A stretch of DNA of 64,000 nt from Devosia sp. A8/3-2 (GTDB taxonomy: Bacteria > Pseudomonadota > Alphaproteobacteria > Rhizobiales > Devosiaceae). Where the stretch lies: assembly GCA_025452255.1 (NCBI GenBank), contig CP104975.1, positions 372,001 to 436,000 of the forward strand, given 5' to 3'. Positions 49,489-58,852 of this stretch are shown here, one piece after another (position 1 is the first letter of the stretch; each line of letters starts with the position of its first letter). Both the position numbers and the translations under genes were made by a program. The notes under the pieces are model-generated. The model searched no databases. It was given only the letters and a program-made list of their open reading frames with translations, and was not told the DNA's origin.

Positions 49489-50643
49489 ATGACCTATTCG
49501 CCTGAAGCGCTCATATCGCCGCGTTTTTCCCGTGCCGCGGACCACGGCGTCGTCTCACCCAATGAGCGGGCGCTGTTGCGCCTGATCTGGCGCAATCCAG
49601 GTATGGCGCGGTCCGAGATCACGCCCCATATCGACCTGACGCAACAGTCCATCTATCGTATCATCGACCAACTGGCCGAGCGGGGCATCGTCGCGCTGGG
49701 CGCCCCGAAGCCCGGAGTGGGTCGCGGCCAGCCGAGCCCGACGCTGCGTCTTGATGGCAGACACGCCTATAGCTGCGGCATCTCGGTCAATACCGACGTG
49801 ATCGGCATCTGCCTGATGGACCTCGCCGGACGTATCTTGGGCGAAACCAGCGTTCCCCTGCGCAGAATCCACTATGGCCGAGGCACTAGACCTCGTGGCG
49901 GAGGATCTGGCTGGCCTGCAGAGAACCAACGCGCTTTCAGAGGACTGCTTCTTTGGCATCGGCTTTGCCATTGCCGGCTATCACGTCGGGGGACCCGCTA
50001 CAACGCGCCCTTGCCTCTTCACGAATGGTCGCTGATCGAACTGGGCCCGCTAATGGCCGATTTCTTCGGCCGGCCGGTCTGGGTGCATAATGGCGCCAAT
50101 ACCGCTACCATTGCCGAGTCCATGTTCGGCGTCGGCCGGTACATCAAGCATTTCGCCTACCTCAGCTTCAACTACGGCTTTGGCGGGGGTCTGATCAGCG
50201 ATGGCGAACTGCTGCTCGGGGGCAATGGCAATGCCGGCAGAATTCTCGGGTATTTACGACGCGGAAGAATCCAAGCGCCGCCCGGCGCTGCAATATCTGA
50301 TCGAGCGGCTCAACCATAACGGAGTCGAAGTCCCCTCGATCAGCTACATGCGAAAGTACTTTGATCCGGGCTGGCCCGGCGTCGCCGAATGGGTGGACGA
50401 GGTGACGCCGGCCTATAATCGGATGATCAACGCCATCCGCGCCGTCATCGATCCGCAAGCCATTGTATTCGGAGGTCAGGCCCCCTCGGACTGGCACAAA
50501 TGTTGATCGACAAGACGCATATCTTCGATCGCCTGCGCTACGGCGTAAATCGCCTGGGCCCCAAGTTGATCGTCTCGGAGATCGCCACGGATGCCTCAGC
50601 CATGGGTGCCGCCGTTACCCCATTCAGGGCCGCATTCTACTAG
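49489..50643 (+). CDS. ROK-family transcriptional regulator (frameshifted)
   Basis: About 385 residues. The N-terminal winged helix is NERALLRLIWRNPGMARSEI plus DLTQQSIYRIIDQLAERGIV; the ROK domain has VWVHNGANTATIAESMFGVG and FNYGFGGGLISDGELLLGG. Shifts lie near 49875, 50250 and 50495. The usual zinc-binding CGxxGC loop is not clearly seen. It faces the transport operon across 206 bases and is the likely repressor, sensing a sugar or its phosphate. Confidence 0.8.
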
Positions 50644-51145
50644 ATTGAGCTCGACCGCAAGGTGCTCGCCCCTCAGTTCGACGCATCCAAATGGCGCGGG
50701 ATAATCCTGCTCACGCTATCGATAGCTTCGTATCCATGCTGCTGGCGGCGAGCCGCTCTTGCAGGTCGAGAAAACGGAGGAAGAGTTTCGATCAGCGCTC
50801 GTCACAATCACCTTGCGGAAATCACCGGCGCTTGATTCAACGTCGTCCAGTCTCGCCTTGCGCGCGAGGTAATATATGCCCCAAAATTTGCGTCAGCGAT
50901 CATCCACTGGCGGGATCACTCGGACAGCCAGCCGGGCGGGCTTTCCGCGTTCGATCAATCCTATACAGTCTCGACAATGCTCTTTGGGTGCCACCGATAC
51001 TTGGAAGCACACGGCGCAGATGCGCCCCTTGAAAAGACCGGATCGAGGCGATCAAGGGTGAACTGAGGCATGGATGCGTGAACGTGGCTACATTTTACAG
51101 TTTCATAGGTCGGCCCTAACCAGCAACGCCGCCGGTGACTAGTTT
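50644..51145. other. Gap without recognisable gene
   Basis: No coding, RNA or repeat feature that I can support. Confidence 0.3.
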
Positions 51146-51424
51146 ATGACAATCAAGGGTGCTTCAAAGACCAAATGGCAAACCTGGAAGTGCCGAATGT
51201 CAAAGCAAGAAACCTTGGAAACGACCACGGCCAAGCTCGCAAAAGAGCGAGGCTCCCCCAAAACGATTATGGAAGAAGTCCGAAGGCTTTACCCGAGGGC
51301 ATCCAAAAAACAAATTATCCAGGCGGCTTTCGCTCAGATGATCGAGCGCGCCGAAGAAGATCTTGACGCGAGTAGACGACTTCAGGACTTGGCCATCGCC
51401 GAGCGATCTTCAGCTGACAAATAA
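51146..51424 (+). CDS. Small hypothetical protein
   Basis: 92 residues, or 75 from an inner ATG at 51197 (MSKQETLETTTAKLAKERGS). Highly charged and helical (EEVRRLYPRASKKQIIQAAF, ERAEEDLDASRRLQDLAIAE). No ribosome site is clear. No known family. Confidence 0.45.
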   Translation: MTIKGASKTKWQTWKCRMSKQETLETTTAKLAKERGSPKTIMEEVRRLYPRASKKQIIQAAFAQMIERAEEDLDASRRLQDLAIAERSSADK

Positions 51425-51615
51425 AGAAAATCATGCACTAGAAATTACTAACGCAGGCTTGAGTTCAAGTTTGAAACGGGCAGCCCGTCACTACCAGTTT
51501 ACTTAATACTCTGACACGACGACGACACGCGATGCTCCGTTACTCGCACGCGGCTCGGGTTCGAAGGTATCATCCAGCGTTACTAGTCAGACTGACAGGT
51601 TGTAGATGACAGCGG

Positions 51616-51683
51616 CAAACCCTTAGCCAATCAGGCGCAAACGCGTTTTCGTAGGGATAACCTTCATCGTCAACCGAGCGTCG
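51616..51683 (-). repeat. Copy of the 3' end of the GNAT gene at 40478
   Basis: 68 bases that differ from 40572-40639 at only a few positions. It covers the last coding codons (DDEGYPYENAF) and the stop region. No acetyltransferase body is beside it, so only the tail was copied. It lies against the stop of the secreted-protein gene at 51687. Confidence 0.7.
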
Positions 51684-51686
51684 CCG

Positions 51687-52367
51687 TCACCTATAGCTCG
51701 CGGCAAAGCCCTTTTCGAACCACTGAGCGGCGGGCACCGAGACTCGGCTCCCCGAGTTTGTGAAGATTGCCAGCATCCACTCTGCGACGGTTTCTTCCTC
51801 TGTAGGTAGCCGAACGCCGAAACGCTGAGCGATTGTCTGGCTAGCCTCCGATGGACTATCTTGTCCCTCGATCCACGACAGGAATTCCCCCAAGGGCTTG
51901 CCGTCATCGATGCTTTTGCCGTCGAGTACTGCGGCAATGCCACCGGCAAAGAAGCCGGCTTGCTCGGCTTGCGGAAACCAAACCGAACCATCCTGATATT
52001 GGGTTGCGTTCAGTGCTTCCGCAAGATTGCCCGAGGACACGCCACCATGCATGACTGCATGCAACTGATCGACGAGCGGGACCAGATTACCATCTTCAAT
52101 CATAGCCTGTGCATATGCGCGCAGCGCGCTTTCCGCCGCCGCTCCTTTCCGAGTCGTCGCTTATATCCACTGGATCTTCAAGAAGGGCTGCGCCGAGCAG
52201 AGCAAGCTTCGGCGCCCTTTGAGCGGTAGGCATATCCAGTATGGATCCAGGGGACGACGTGAATGCTTGCCAAGTCTCGACAGAAGAGTGTTGAAGCACC
52301 GCTTGTCGCGCCAAAGCTGGGTGGGCCAAAAAGGCCATGGCGATCAATATGAAACTGCGATGGATCA
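51687..52367 (-). CDS. Secreted hypothetical protein (frameshifted)
   Basis: ATG 52367 with AGGAG in front opens a signal peptide (MIHRSFILIAMAFLAHPALA). The mature protein is about 205 residues after a shift near 52100 between GGGKRAARICT and MIEDGNLVPLVDQ. It has a single Cys near the middle, and its end is FEKGFAASYR. Unknown function, probably periplasmic. Confidence 0.6.
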
Positions 52368-52822
52368 TTGGCTGGATCTCCTGTGCTGAAGGGTGCTGGC
52401 ACAGCCCTTGACGAATGCGCCGAGGGCCACGGAGCAATTTATCATTTCAACGTCCCTTGCAGCCCATCAACTCTGTCAAAAAAGATGCCTGCGCCGGAGG
52501 TCAGTGGCGCAGGCAAGCTAGGATTTGGGGTCAGCTCAGAGCGAGATCAATCTGCCTCGTGACCTTGACGACATCAAGACAGGTCACAGTCTGATGCAAA
52601 TTCGCGCTCCACTGTCGGAGACATGGCCACCTGCCTGTTCGGCTCAACTCTGGCTTGGATCCGCCCGGCGGCCAGTCGCCCTTCGGGCGTCCCGAGACGG
52701 GCATAATTCATCTTGAACCGACCTTCCTGCACTCACTCCACAGTTACGGCAAAGCCATTCTATACTAATCTACGGATGAATCGCCGACGCACTGACCTAG
52801 GGGCCGTGAGCGAGAGGAGCGA
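52368..52822. other. Gap holding dispersed repeat copy 2
   Basis: The stretch 52522-52710 is the second copy of the coding-derived repeat; nothing else is recognised. Confidence 0.4.
52522..52710 (-). repeat. Dispersed coding-derived repeat, copy 2
   Basis: Matches 34528-34790. The minus-strand end reads TCLDVVKVTRQIDLALS and a stop; differences from copy 1 in this tail are conservative (V/I, E/D, G/A). Confidence 0.55.
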
Positions 52823-53113
52823 ATGAGCGTACTTAGATATTTTCTCGCGCTGCAGATACTGATTTGTACAGCAGGGGCCGGCCAAGCGCAGGACAGCGTC
52901 TTGTCCGATCCGGTCAAGCGAAACCACTTCTGCTATGAACATTTTGCTGCCCTCGATCAATGGCAGCAATGTCACGACATGTGGCCCTATAAAGAAGGCG
53001 GCGCAACAAGCTCAGACAGCGAGTGGATAGGGTGCGAGCAATCCAGCACAAGCGCTGGACGCCTCAATGAGTCAAAGATGGCTGAGTGCCTGTCACGAAA
53101 TATGGATACCTGA
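52823..53113 (+). CDS. Small secreted hypothetical protein
   Basis: 96 residues with GAGGAG in front of ATG 52823. Signal peptide MSVLRYFLALQILICTAGAG, cut near GQAQD. Cysteines in HFCYEHF, QCHDM, IGCEQ and AECLS could form two disulphides. Intact; no family known. Confidence 0.6.
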   Translation: MSVLRYFLALQILICTAGAGQAQDSVLSDPVKRNHFCYEHFAALDQWQQCHDMWPYKEGGATSSDSEWIGCEQSSTSAGRLNESKMAECLSRNMDT

Positions 53114-53270
53114 GCTCTCGGAAGGCTTCCATGGACAGATTTCTGCGGAACACATGAGCTTCGATGCCAGCAAGATGCCGCTTTTCGAACCCCGCAACCG
53201 CAGCCCAGAGCGACAGCGAACTTTTGACGCCGTCACCGCTCTCAACCACCGTTCAGCGATTGGAGACTGT

Positions 53271-53988
53271 ATGCGCAGACTGACCCCGGCCCTCATCGGT
53301 GTGTTTGTGACAGTCCTGCCGACATTTGCACAGGACTATGCCCGGCAGAACTTTGCTGCTCAGGACGCCATGAACACGCTGCACACTCAGCTACTGCGGC
53401 AAACCATAGAGGGTTCACAGTCGCCGGCTGGTTCCGCGCCCAAGCCCGCTCCCTCCAAAACCGTGACCACCTATTCCGCATCGCGCCAAGTCAGCGCCAA
53501 AGCGCAACGACAATTCCTCGACTTTATTAAGGAGCGCTCCGGGGACGAGGCAGAACGCGCTGTGGCGGGCATTTTCGCGCAGCGCGCCGCAGGATATGTG
53601 GGCCGAGCTTGTCTCCGCCGACGGACTGGCGCCGGGCGATGCTGTGGATGCGATGGTGTCCTACTTCGCCCTGAACTGGGTTATCGCCAATCAGCAGCCG
53701 GACGCAGAATTCTCGCTTGCCGGCGTGCAACGGCAGGTCCGCGCCGCCATGCAGGGCGACCCGGCTTTCCGGGCGCTCGACGAAGCGGGACGACAGGAAT
53801 TTGCCGAAGTGCTGATGATGAATTTCCTGCTCCAGCAGGCGGCGCTGTCTGATGCCTATGTCCGTGGTGATGCGCAGATGATGCAGCAACTGGCAGATGC
53901 CGCAGTTGCACGCTTCAAGGGGGAAATGGGTATTGAACTCCGTGCGCTCAAGCCAACATCGGCCGGCCTTGTGCCCAACGCCCCATGA
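53271..53988 (+). CDS. Secreted protein, DUF6683-like (frameshifted)
   Basis: ATG 53271 follows GGAG and opens a signal peptide (MRRLTPALIGVFVTVLPTFA). The core TTYSASRQVSAKAQRQFLDF is followed, after a shift near 53590, by MWAELVSADGLAPGDAVDAM and VSYFALNWVIANQQPDAEFS. This order matches a family of secreted proteins I know as DUF6683; the label is from memory. Function unknown. Confidence 0.6.
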
Positions 53989-54263
53989 ACGCATCACCCT
54001 CAAGGCGTGACTGACAACTGTTTTACAGCCAGTCCACGCTGGCCTGAACGACTGCTTCGACGGCAATCACCACGTAGGTCGATTGGCCACAGGCAACTGC
54101 GGGGTGGGGGCTAACTGGAACAGGGTATGCAGGTTGCGATACCAGACCGGGTTCTGTTTCCGTTCACGCGAGGGCTGCACGGCGTGACGCCGAGGCCCAC
54201 TAAAGCCTTGCAACTTGGCGGGACGCCCGTCGTTAGCCACCCATTTGGGAAAGGTGAAGTGAC

Positions 54264-54476
54264 ATGAGCGATGACCAATATATGGTTGTGAAGCGCAGCG
54301 GAAAATGGTGGATTCTGATCGACGGAGGCAGGCAGGGGCCTTTTGAAACGCATGATGCCGCCATTGCGTGGGCTGTGGAGCAAGCGAAAATCGAGGAACG
54401 CCGCGGGGCGAGTGCTCAAGTGTCCTGGGATGACCCGGAAGACGGATTTCCAACGGTCTACAAGTCGCGAGCCTGA
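54264..54476 (+). CDS. DUF2188-like small protein
   Basis: 70 residues: MSDDQYMVVKRSGKWWILID then QGPFETHDAAIAWAVEQAKI. The WW/ID and F-T--AA-A-A pattern is that of DUF2188. Cytoplasmic and intact; function unknown. A GGTGAAG leader precedes the ATG. Confidence 0.7.
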   Translation: MSDDQYMVVKRSGKWWILIDGGRQGPFETHDAAIAWAVEQAKIEERRGASAQVSWDDPEDGFPTVYKSRA

Positions 54477-54639
54477 CCACCTTAATAATGGTACGGCATC
54501 GAGGTCGTAAACCTGAAAGGTGGATGGTCTAGCCAGTCGGGCGCCACAAGGCTAGTGAAAGAAGGTCACTCCGTAGGAGCCCACAACCAAGCCAGTTTGC
54601 CACGAAGTCCACACTTTTTGACCACCACGACCGATAATG

Positions 54640-55635
54640 CGATGATGGATGTCGACATTGATTGCAAACACGCATGGCGCGTTGCGCTCTCCGGATGCCG
54701 TGATCAGTCGTGCCCTTGGGACGGCCTCTCGTTGACGCGTCCTCGTCGCCCATCAGAACGTCAGGCAGAGCAAACCCTGCATCGCTTCGACCTCAATGCT
54801 CCCGATGTAGAGAGCTGTCTCGCGCAGCTCCACGTGGTTTTCTCCCGATACCGTCCGAGATGGGATTGGTGCCGCCAATGTTTCACGCCCGAGGAGGAGG
54901 CAGAAACGCGAAACGCGGGCGATCCGCGTCTCGCCCCGCTCGAAAGCTTCGGGAGGATCTACTTCGAGCATCCGAACTGCTCCGGTGGCCGCGACACATT
55001 CCTGCACTGGCTGCCCTGCGGTTTTGAACTAACATTCCTGAACTTCGATCGTGACTACTTTCCCATGGAAGGCGCCATGCGACTTGGGCTCTGGCGCTGG
55101 CCGAAAGAGGAACAGGTTGCCCTGCGCGCCTTGTTCTGCCGCGTCGCAGTGAATTGGTTCGATGGCGGCGATCCCGTGCCATTCGAACGTGTGATGCGCA
55201 AGACCGGTAGGGACATGGATACCTATGTGTCCGAATGCATCGTCGAAGCGCTGCTGATGCTCAGGGTCGACCCATTTGATCTGTTTGCTCGGCTGGCACG
55301 AGCAGAACACAACACGAGCGCGGGACGTTCTGGTTGGCTTCACGACCCGAGGGCATCTCGTGGATGAAAGCGTCTACTATGTTCTGGACGATGCAACCTA
55401 CGAACCAGTGCTACGCGACGGCATTCGAGCTTTAGACCGGCTGGCGTTGGACGCTCTTTATCGGATCGCCACCGACGAGTGGCTGGTACGCCTATGGGAA
55501 TGGGCTGAACGGGAAGATCGAGTGTTAGCCCGCGCTATCGAGGATACGGAACCGTTGCGGACGACACGTGCCTTTCGCTTGATGGCAACGGAGCGCCAGA
55601 GGGATCGTGCAACCGTAAAAGCCGCTCTGGCCTGA
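54640..55635 (+). CDS. Hypothetical protein of about 300 residues (frameshifted)
   Basis: The central frame reads RFDLNAPDVESCLAQLHVVF, RPRWDWCRQCFTPEEEAETR, WLPCGFELTFLNFDRDYFPM and DTYVSECIVEALLMLRVDPF; after a shift near 55300 it goes on as RGHLVDESVYYVLDDATYEP and ends ERQRDRATVKAALA at 55635. WCRQCF could be half of a zinc site. The start is unsure (54640 or a little later). No family recognised; no partner gene. Confidence 0.5.
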
Positions 55636-55786
55636 CGCCGCACCCAACCAGCTGGTGTGCCGCTGCCCAGATATACGCGTACGACACTGTCAAAGTGTAT
55701 GATGGCTAATCGCGCAAGCCGATTGCCATCTGGACGGTCGGGCTGCTCTGGGGCTGCGTTGGTGGCTGGCGCCAAGGTCTTAAGCG

Positions 55787-55840
55787 GGGTGGAAAACGGA
55801 AAGCAGCTTTCCAATTAGCTGGCCGGAAAGCAGCCCTTTG
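55787..55840. repeat. Hairpin repeat, copy 2
   Basis: Stem GCTTTCC (55806-55812)/GGAAAGC (55825-55831) within a block that matches 39461-39520, including AAAACGGAAAG and GCCCTTT. Confidence 0.5.
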
Positions 55841-55849
55841 GGTGTCGCA

Positions 55850-55955
55850 AGCCCCGCTCCTCGAGCACCTCGTAGAGCTGCGCAAGCGGCTGATCTATTC
55901 GGCGGTCACAATCATCGCGCTGATGGTCATCTGCTTCATCTTTGCGCGCAACATG
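55850..55955 (+). pseudogene. TatC N-terminal fragment
   Basis: SQAPLLEHLVELRKRLIYSA and VTIIALMVICFIFARNM are the start and first helix of the twin-arginine translocase subunit TatC. The homology stops after about 35 codons and runs into an unrelated minus-strand gene piece. A piece copied by recombination, as the full gene is not here. Confidence 0.6.
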
Positions 55956-56064
55956 CGCCGTCGGAGTTCTTTTCTGAAACCACAATCGGCGCCGCGTCCT
56001 GCGCCATAGTGGGGCCGGTCGCCGCCACGGTCAGACATAGGCATGCAGCCAAAACGATTTTCAT
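55936..56064 (-). pseudogene. Signal-peptide fragment of a secreted protein
   Basis: MKIVLAACLCLTVAATGPTM then AQDAAPIVVSEKNSDGACCA; a good signal peptide followed by about 20 residues, then the TatC fragment on the other strand. Truncated. Confidence 0.45.
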
Positions 56065-56200
56065 CGGTACCCCCCAGTTACAGCGACGATGCTGCCTGAG
56101 AGTTGCAACCAAATTTAGGCTCATCAAGGGCCATCGCAACCTTTATCATTCTAGCACGGGATGGCGTCTTCTAGGACCTCTCGCTACAGCTACCGCTCAA

Positions 56201-56782
56201 CTAAACGCGATCCAAAAACTCAAGCACTCGTTTGGTGAGGAGCGCCGTGGCGCTTGCATCATACGATGGGAGGGAGCTGTCGGCAAAGTAATGCTGATCA
56301 CCCGGGTATAAGAAAAGCTCGGCATCATCCACCTTGTTCACGATCTCGCGGGCGGCCTCGATGTCGCCCTCACCAACAAAGATCGGGTCATCGTCCATAC
56401 CGTGAATCTGGACCGCGACGCCCGCCGGCCAAGGCCCAAAGGCCCACTCACCCGTGATCGGCAGGCACGAGTGGAACAGGAGGGCTCCTCGGGCTCCCGG
56501 TCGGGTCTGCGCCAGTTTCTGCGCCGGCAGAACACCGAAAGAAAAGCCTGCATAGACGAGCTCTGGGGATAGTCCATACGCCATGGCCACCCCTCGCTCG
56601 CGTAGTTCGGCGAAACCGATCTCATCGATGTAGGCGAGGCCCTCAGCGATACTCGGAAACGTGCGACCGTCGAACAGGTCCGGCGTGTGGACGGTGTGAC
56701 CCGCAGCCCGCAGCTCTTCGGCAAACGCCCGTACACCCGGGGTCAACCCCTGCGCGTGGTGGAACAACAAGACCTCAACCAT
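56201..56782 (-). CDS. Dienelactone-hydrolase-family protein
   Basis: An intact 193-residue alpha/beta-hydrolase. The nucleophile motif is YAGFSFGVLPAQ with Ser where classical dienelactone hydrolases have Cys; the Asp is in HGMDDDPIF and the His in GDQHYFAD. It starts MVEVLLFHHAQGLTPGVRAF. It may cleave esters or lactones in the cytoplasm. A 95-base piece of this gene recurs at 21894-21988. Confidence 0.85.
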   Translation of the reverse strand: MVEVLLFHHAQGLTPGVRAFAEELRAAGHTVHTPDLFDGRTFPSIAEGLAYIDEIGFAELRERGVAMAYGLSPELVYAGFSFGVLPAQKLAQTRPGARGALLFHSCLPITGEWAFGPWPAGVAVQIHGMDDDPIFVGEGDIEAAREIVNKVDDAELFLYPGDQHYFADSSLPSYDASATALLTKRVLEFLDRV

Positions 56783-57130
56783 AGAGCCCTCCGGCCAAGA
56801 GCATGTGTCAGTCCGGGCGGCGATGCAAGACCAGCGGAACAGACCACTTGAACGTAGTCCCGAAGCGACTTGTAGTTGTGGCGTATTCCGCCTGCCGCGG
56901 CACTGCGCGTTGCTTTGGCGGTCGCTAATCCGCCTAATACTCTAGCACGTCGACAAAAAGCTGCACTACCACTGGGTCGGGTGCGGAGAGTCGCAGCAGC
57001 TGGTAGGGCCCCCTCCCAAACGCTTCACCAGCCGGCGATTAGCGATCGCAAGCCCGTCCTGTGCGGCAGTACAATCACGTTCGCCCCTTGCTATGTCCTC
57101 GGACCGTGGAATGTGGCGGGGTTTCGCTGG
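56783..57130. other. Gap without recognisable gene
   Basis: Nothing assignable on either strand. Confidence 0.3.
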
Positions 57131-57430
57131 TCACAAATCGTAGAAAAAGTCGCAAACCAGCTCTGCGATCCTGATTGCCTCCGGCTCGCTCATGTACGCG
57201 GCGGTCTCCAGAGCCACCGTTTCCAGATCGTCCTGATCGCTGGCGAGGAGGTCCAGAATTTTGGCGAAACGAACTTTCATCTCAACGTCGCCGTCGAATT
57301 CGTCAATCGTGATTTGGACGATGTTGGAGGTCGCGGCGATGAGCCTTTTATCGAGGGGATCAGCCGAGGCAGCCGAGGAGCGCAATGCCGGGAAAAAATG
57401 TTCACGAGCATTCGCATATTTTTCGTCCAT
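57131..57430 (-). CDS. Hypothetical protein
   Basis: 99 residues, acidic and helical, with AGGTGA in front of ATG 57430: MDEKYANAREHFFPALRSSA, then DEFDGDVEMKVRFAKILDLL and the end RIAELVCDFFYDL. Intact, cytoplasmic, no known domain. Confidence 0.6.
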   Translation of the reverse strand: MDEKYANAREHFFPALRSSAASADPLDKRLIAATSNIVQITIDEFDGDVEMKVRFAKILDLLASDQDDLETVALETAAYMSEPEAIRIAELVCDFFYDL

Positions 57431-57611
57431 GAGGGTTCACCTATGTTGTGCGTAAGGGCTTTGGACGTGAAGCGCAGGATGTGACTTGGTCCACGCTTGG
57501 CCATTGAGGGCCAATGGTATCTGCCGTCCGACAAGGGGATTGCCGTTGAATTCGAGCGACACCTCGTCAGAACGCAAGGCGCGCAGGCGACGCATTTGGC
57601 GCAGCGGCAAT

Positions 57612-57861
57612 CTAGCCCTCCTCGGATCTGGTCAATGATGCGATTAGAGCCCCAAGCGCCTGTTTTTGTGCGGAATGGCGCTTCTCGATCAGGAAGGCTC
57701 CCAGTTGTAGGTTTGCTCTCGCCCCCGGAACCGGCATTAGCCATGAGCCTTACCGACACGATGTTCTCTCCCGAAAGAACCAGCCACCGATCCCCGTTCT
57801 CACTCGTGTAGAAGACTCGTTCGCCATTGCATCTGACGTCCTCAGGGCGAAGCCTCTGCAT
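57612..57861 (-). CDS. Small hypothetical protein (frameshifted)
   Basis: About 83 residues: MQRLRPEDVRCNGERVFYTS, ENGDRWLVLSGENIVSVRLM and, after a shift near 57710, LGAFLIEKRHSAQKQALGAL to a stop at 57612. The NGDRW...V.H/L.PN..SGG pattern is one I associate with a small protein common in Hyphomicrobiales; no function is known. Confidence 0.55.
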
Positions 57862-58012
57862 CAACGCTCCGGAGCGAGGCATTGGAAACATCGCTACGGT
57901 CGGTATCGGCAACAGCTTTAAGCGAAGAGTCGATTGGCACATAGCAGCGTTCTTTCAAATAACTTGGATCGATACCCACCTCCCGGCGTTGCTGTCAGCC
58001 ATCGAGAGGCGA

Positions 58013-58393
58013 ATGGGACAATGCAACATGACCAACCGGGTAGCCGTACTAGTCGTCGAGGACGAGGTCCTTATCCGGTTAGACGTTGCTGACCAGCTTC
58101 GCGACGCGGGATACGAAGTCCTTGAGGCTTCGAATGCCGATGAGGCGATCGAAATTCTCAATGTCACACCGAGCATTAGGCTGCTGTTCACGGACGTAGA
58201 CATGCCCGGCAGCATGGATGGCCTGAAGCTGGCTGCCGCAGTGCGAGATCGCTGGCCGCCCGTCAAAATCATAGTCACGTCCGGGCATCGGATCGTGGAC
58301 ATTACCGAAATGCCGGATGGCAGCATGTTTTTCAGCAAGCCCTACCCCCATCTGGCTGTCCTCAAGTCAATGCGTGAGCTGCTGTCTGACTGA
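58013..58393 (+). CDS. Single-domain response regulator
   Basis: 126 residues from ATG 58013 (GAGAGG in front; a second ATG at 58028 is possible). Receiver domain: VLVVEDEVLIRLDVADQLRD with the acidic pair, LLFTDVDMPGSMDGLKL with the phosphate-accepting Asp, IIVTSGH (Thr) and FFSKPY (Lys). No output domain, so it works by protein contact. No kinase is near. It is 47 bases before atsE-like. Confidence 0.88.
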   Translation: MGQCNMTNRVAVLVVEDEVLIRLDVADQLRDAGYEVLEASNADEAIEILNVTPSIRLLFTDVDMPGSMDGLKLAAAVRDRWPPVKIIVTSGHRIVDITEMPDGSMFFSKPYPHLAVLKSMRELLSD

Positions 58394-58440
58394 TTGCCAG
58401 CTGCCTCGCGTTTTCCCAACCCACCTCAGGAGAACTCACA

Positions 58441-58841
58441 TGATGCTACCCAAGGGCACGACCATTGCCGTCTCAGACGGCGAGAAGCTGAACCTGTTTC
58501 GCAATTCTGGTGACGAGGCAAAACTGAAACTAACGCCTGCCAATCATGCCGAGGTCGACAGCGACGGCCGAGGTAGCGGCTCGCGTCAGAACAGCTCGGG
58601 CAATCCCGACTCGAGCCAATCCAACGAGGACGGCTTTTCTGCTGGCATCGTCGCGATGCTGAACAAGAGTGTCCTGGATGGCGCTGTAGACGGCCTTGTC
58701 GTCATCGCGGCACCGCGAGCCCTCGGCGAAATGCGCAAGCATTACCATAAGGCCCTGACCGCCAAGCTTCTTGGTGAGATCGCCAAGGATCTGACCGGCC
58801 ACTCCATCGGCGATGTCGAAGCCGCTATCGAGGCAGCCTGA
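58441..58841 (+). CDS. Host-attachment protein, AtsE/baeRF12-like
   Basis: 133 residues, intact. Family blocks: IAVSDGEKLNLFRNSGDEAK, GSGSRQNSS, SNEDGFSAGIVAMLN and VVIAAPRALGEMRKHYHKAL to TAKLLGEIAKDLTGHS. The family is named after a locus of attachment-deficient Agrobacterium mutants and has an eRF1-like fold; its molecular role is unclear. Confidence 0.88.
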
Positions 58842-58852
58842 CATTTCTGACG

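Noticed and set aside
43315..50643. Calling the operon simply ugpBAECQ.
   Set aside because: Two GDPDs, an IMPase and a ROK regulator are not part of the E. coli Ugp set, so gene symbols were left empty.
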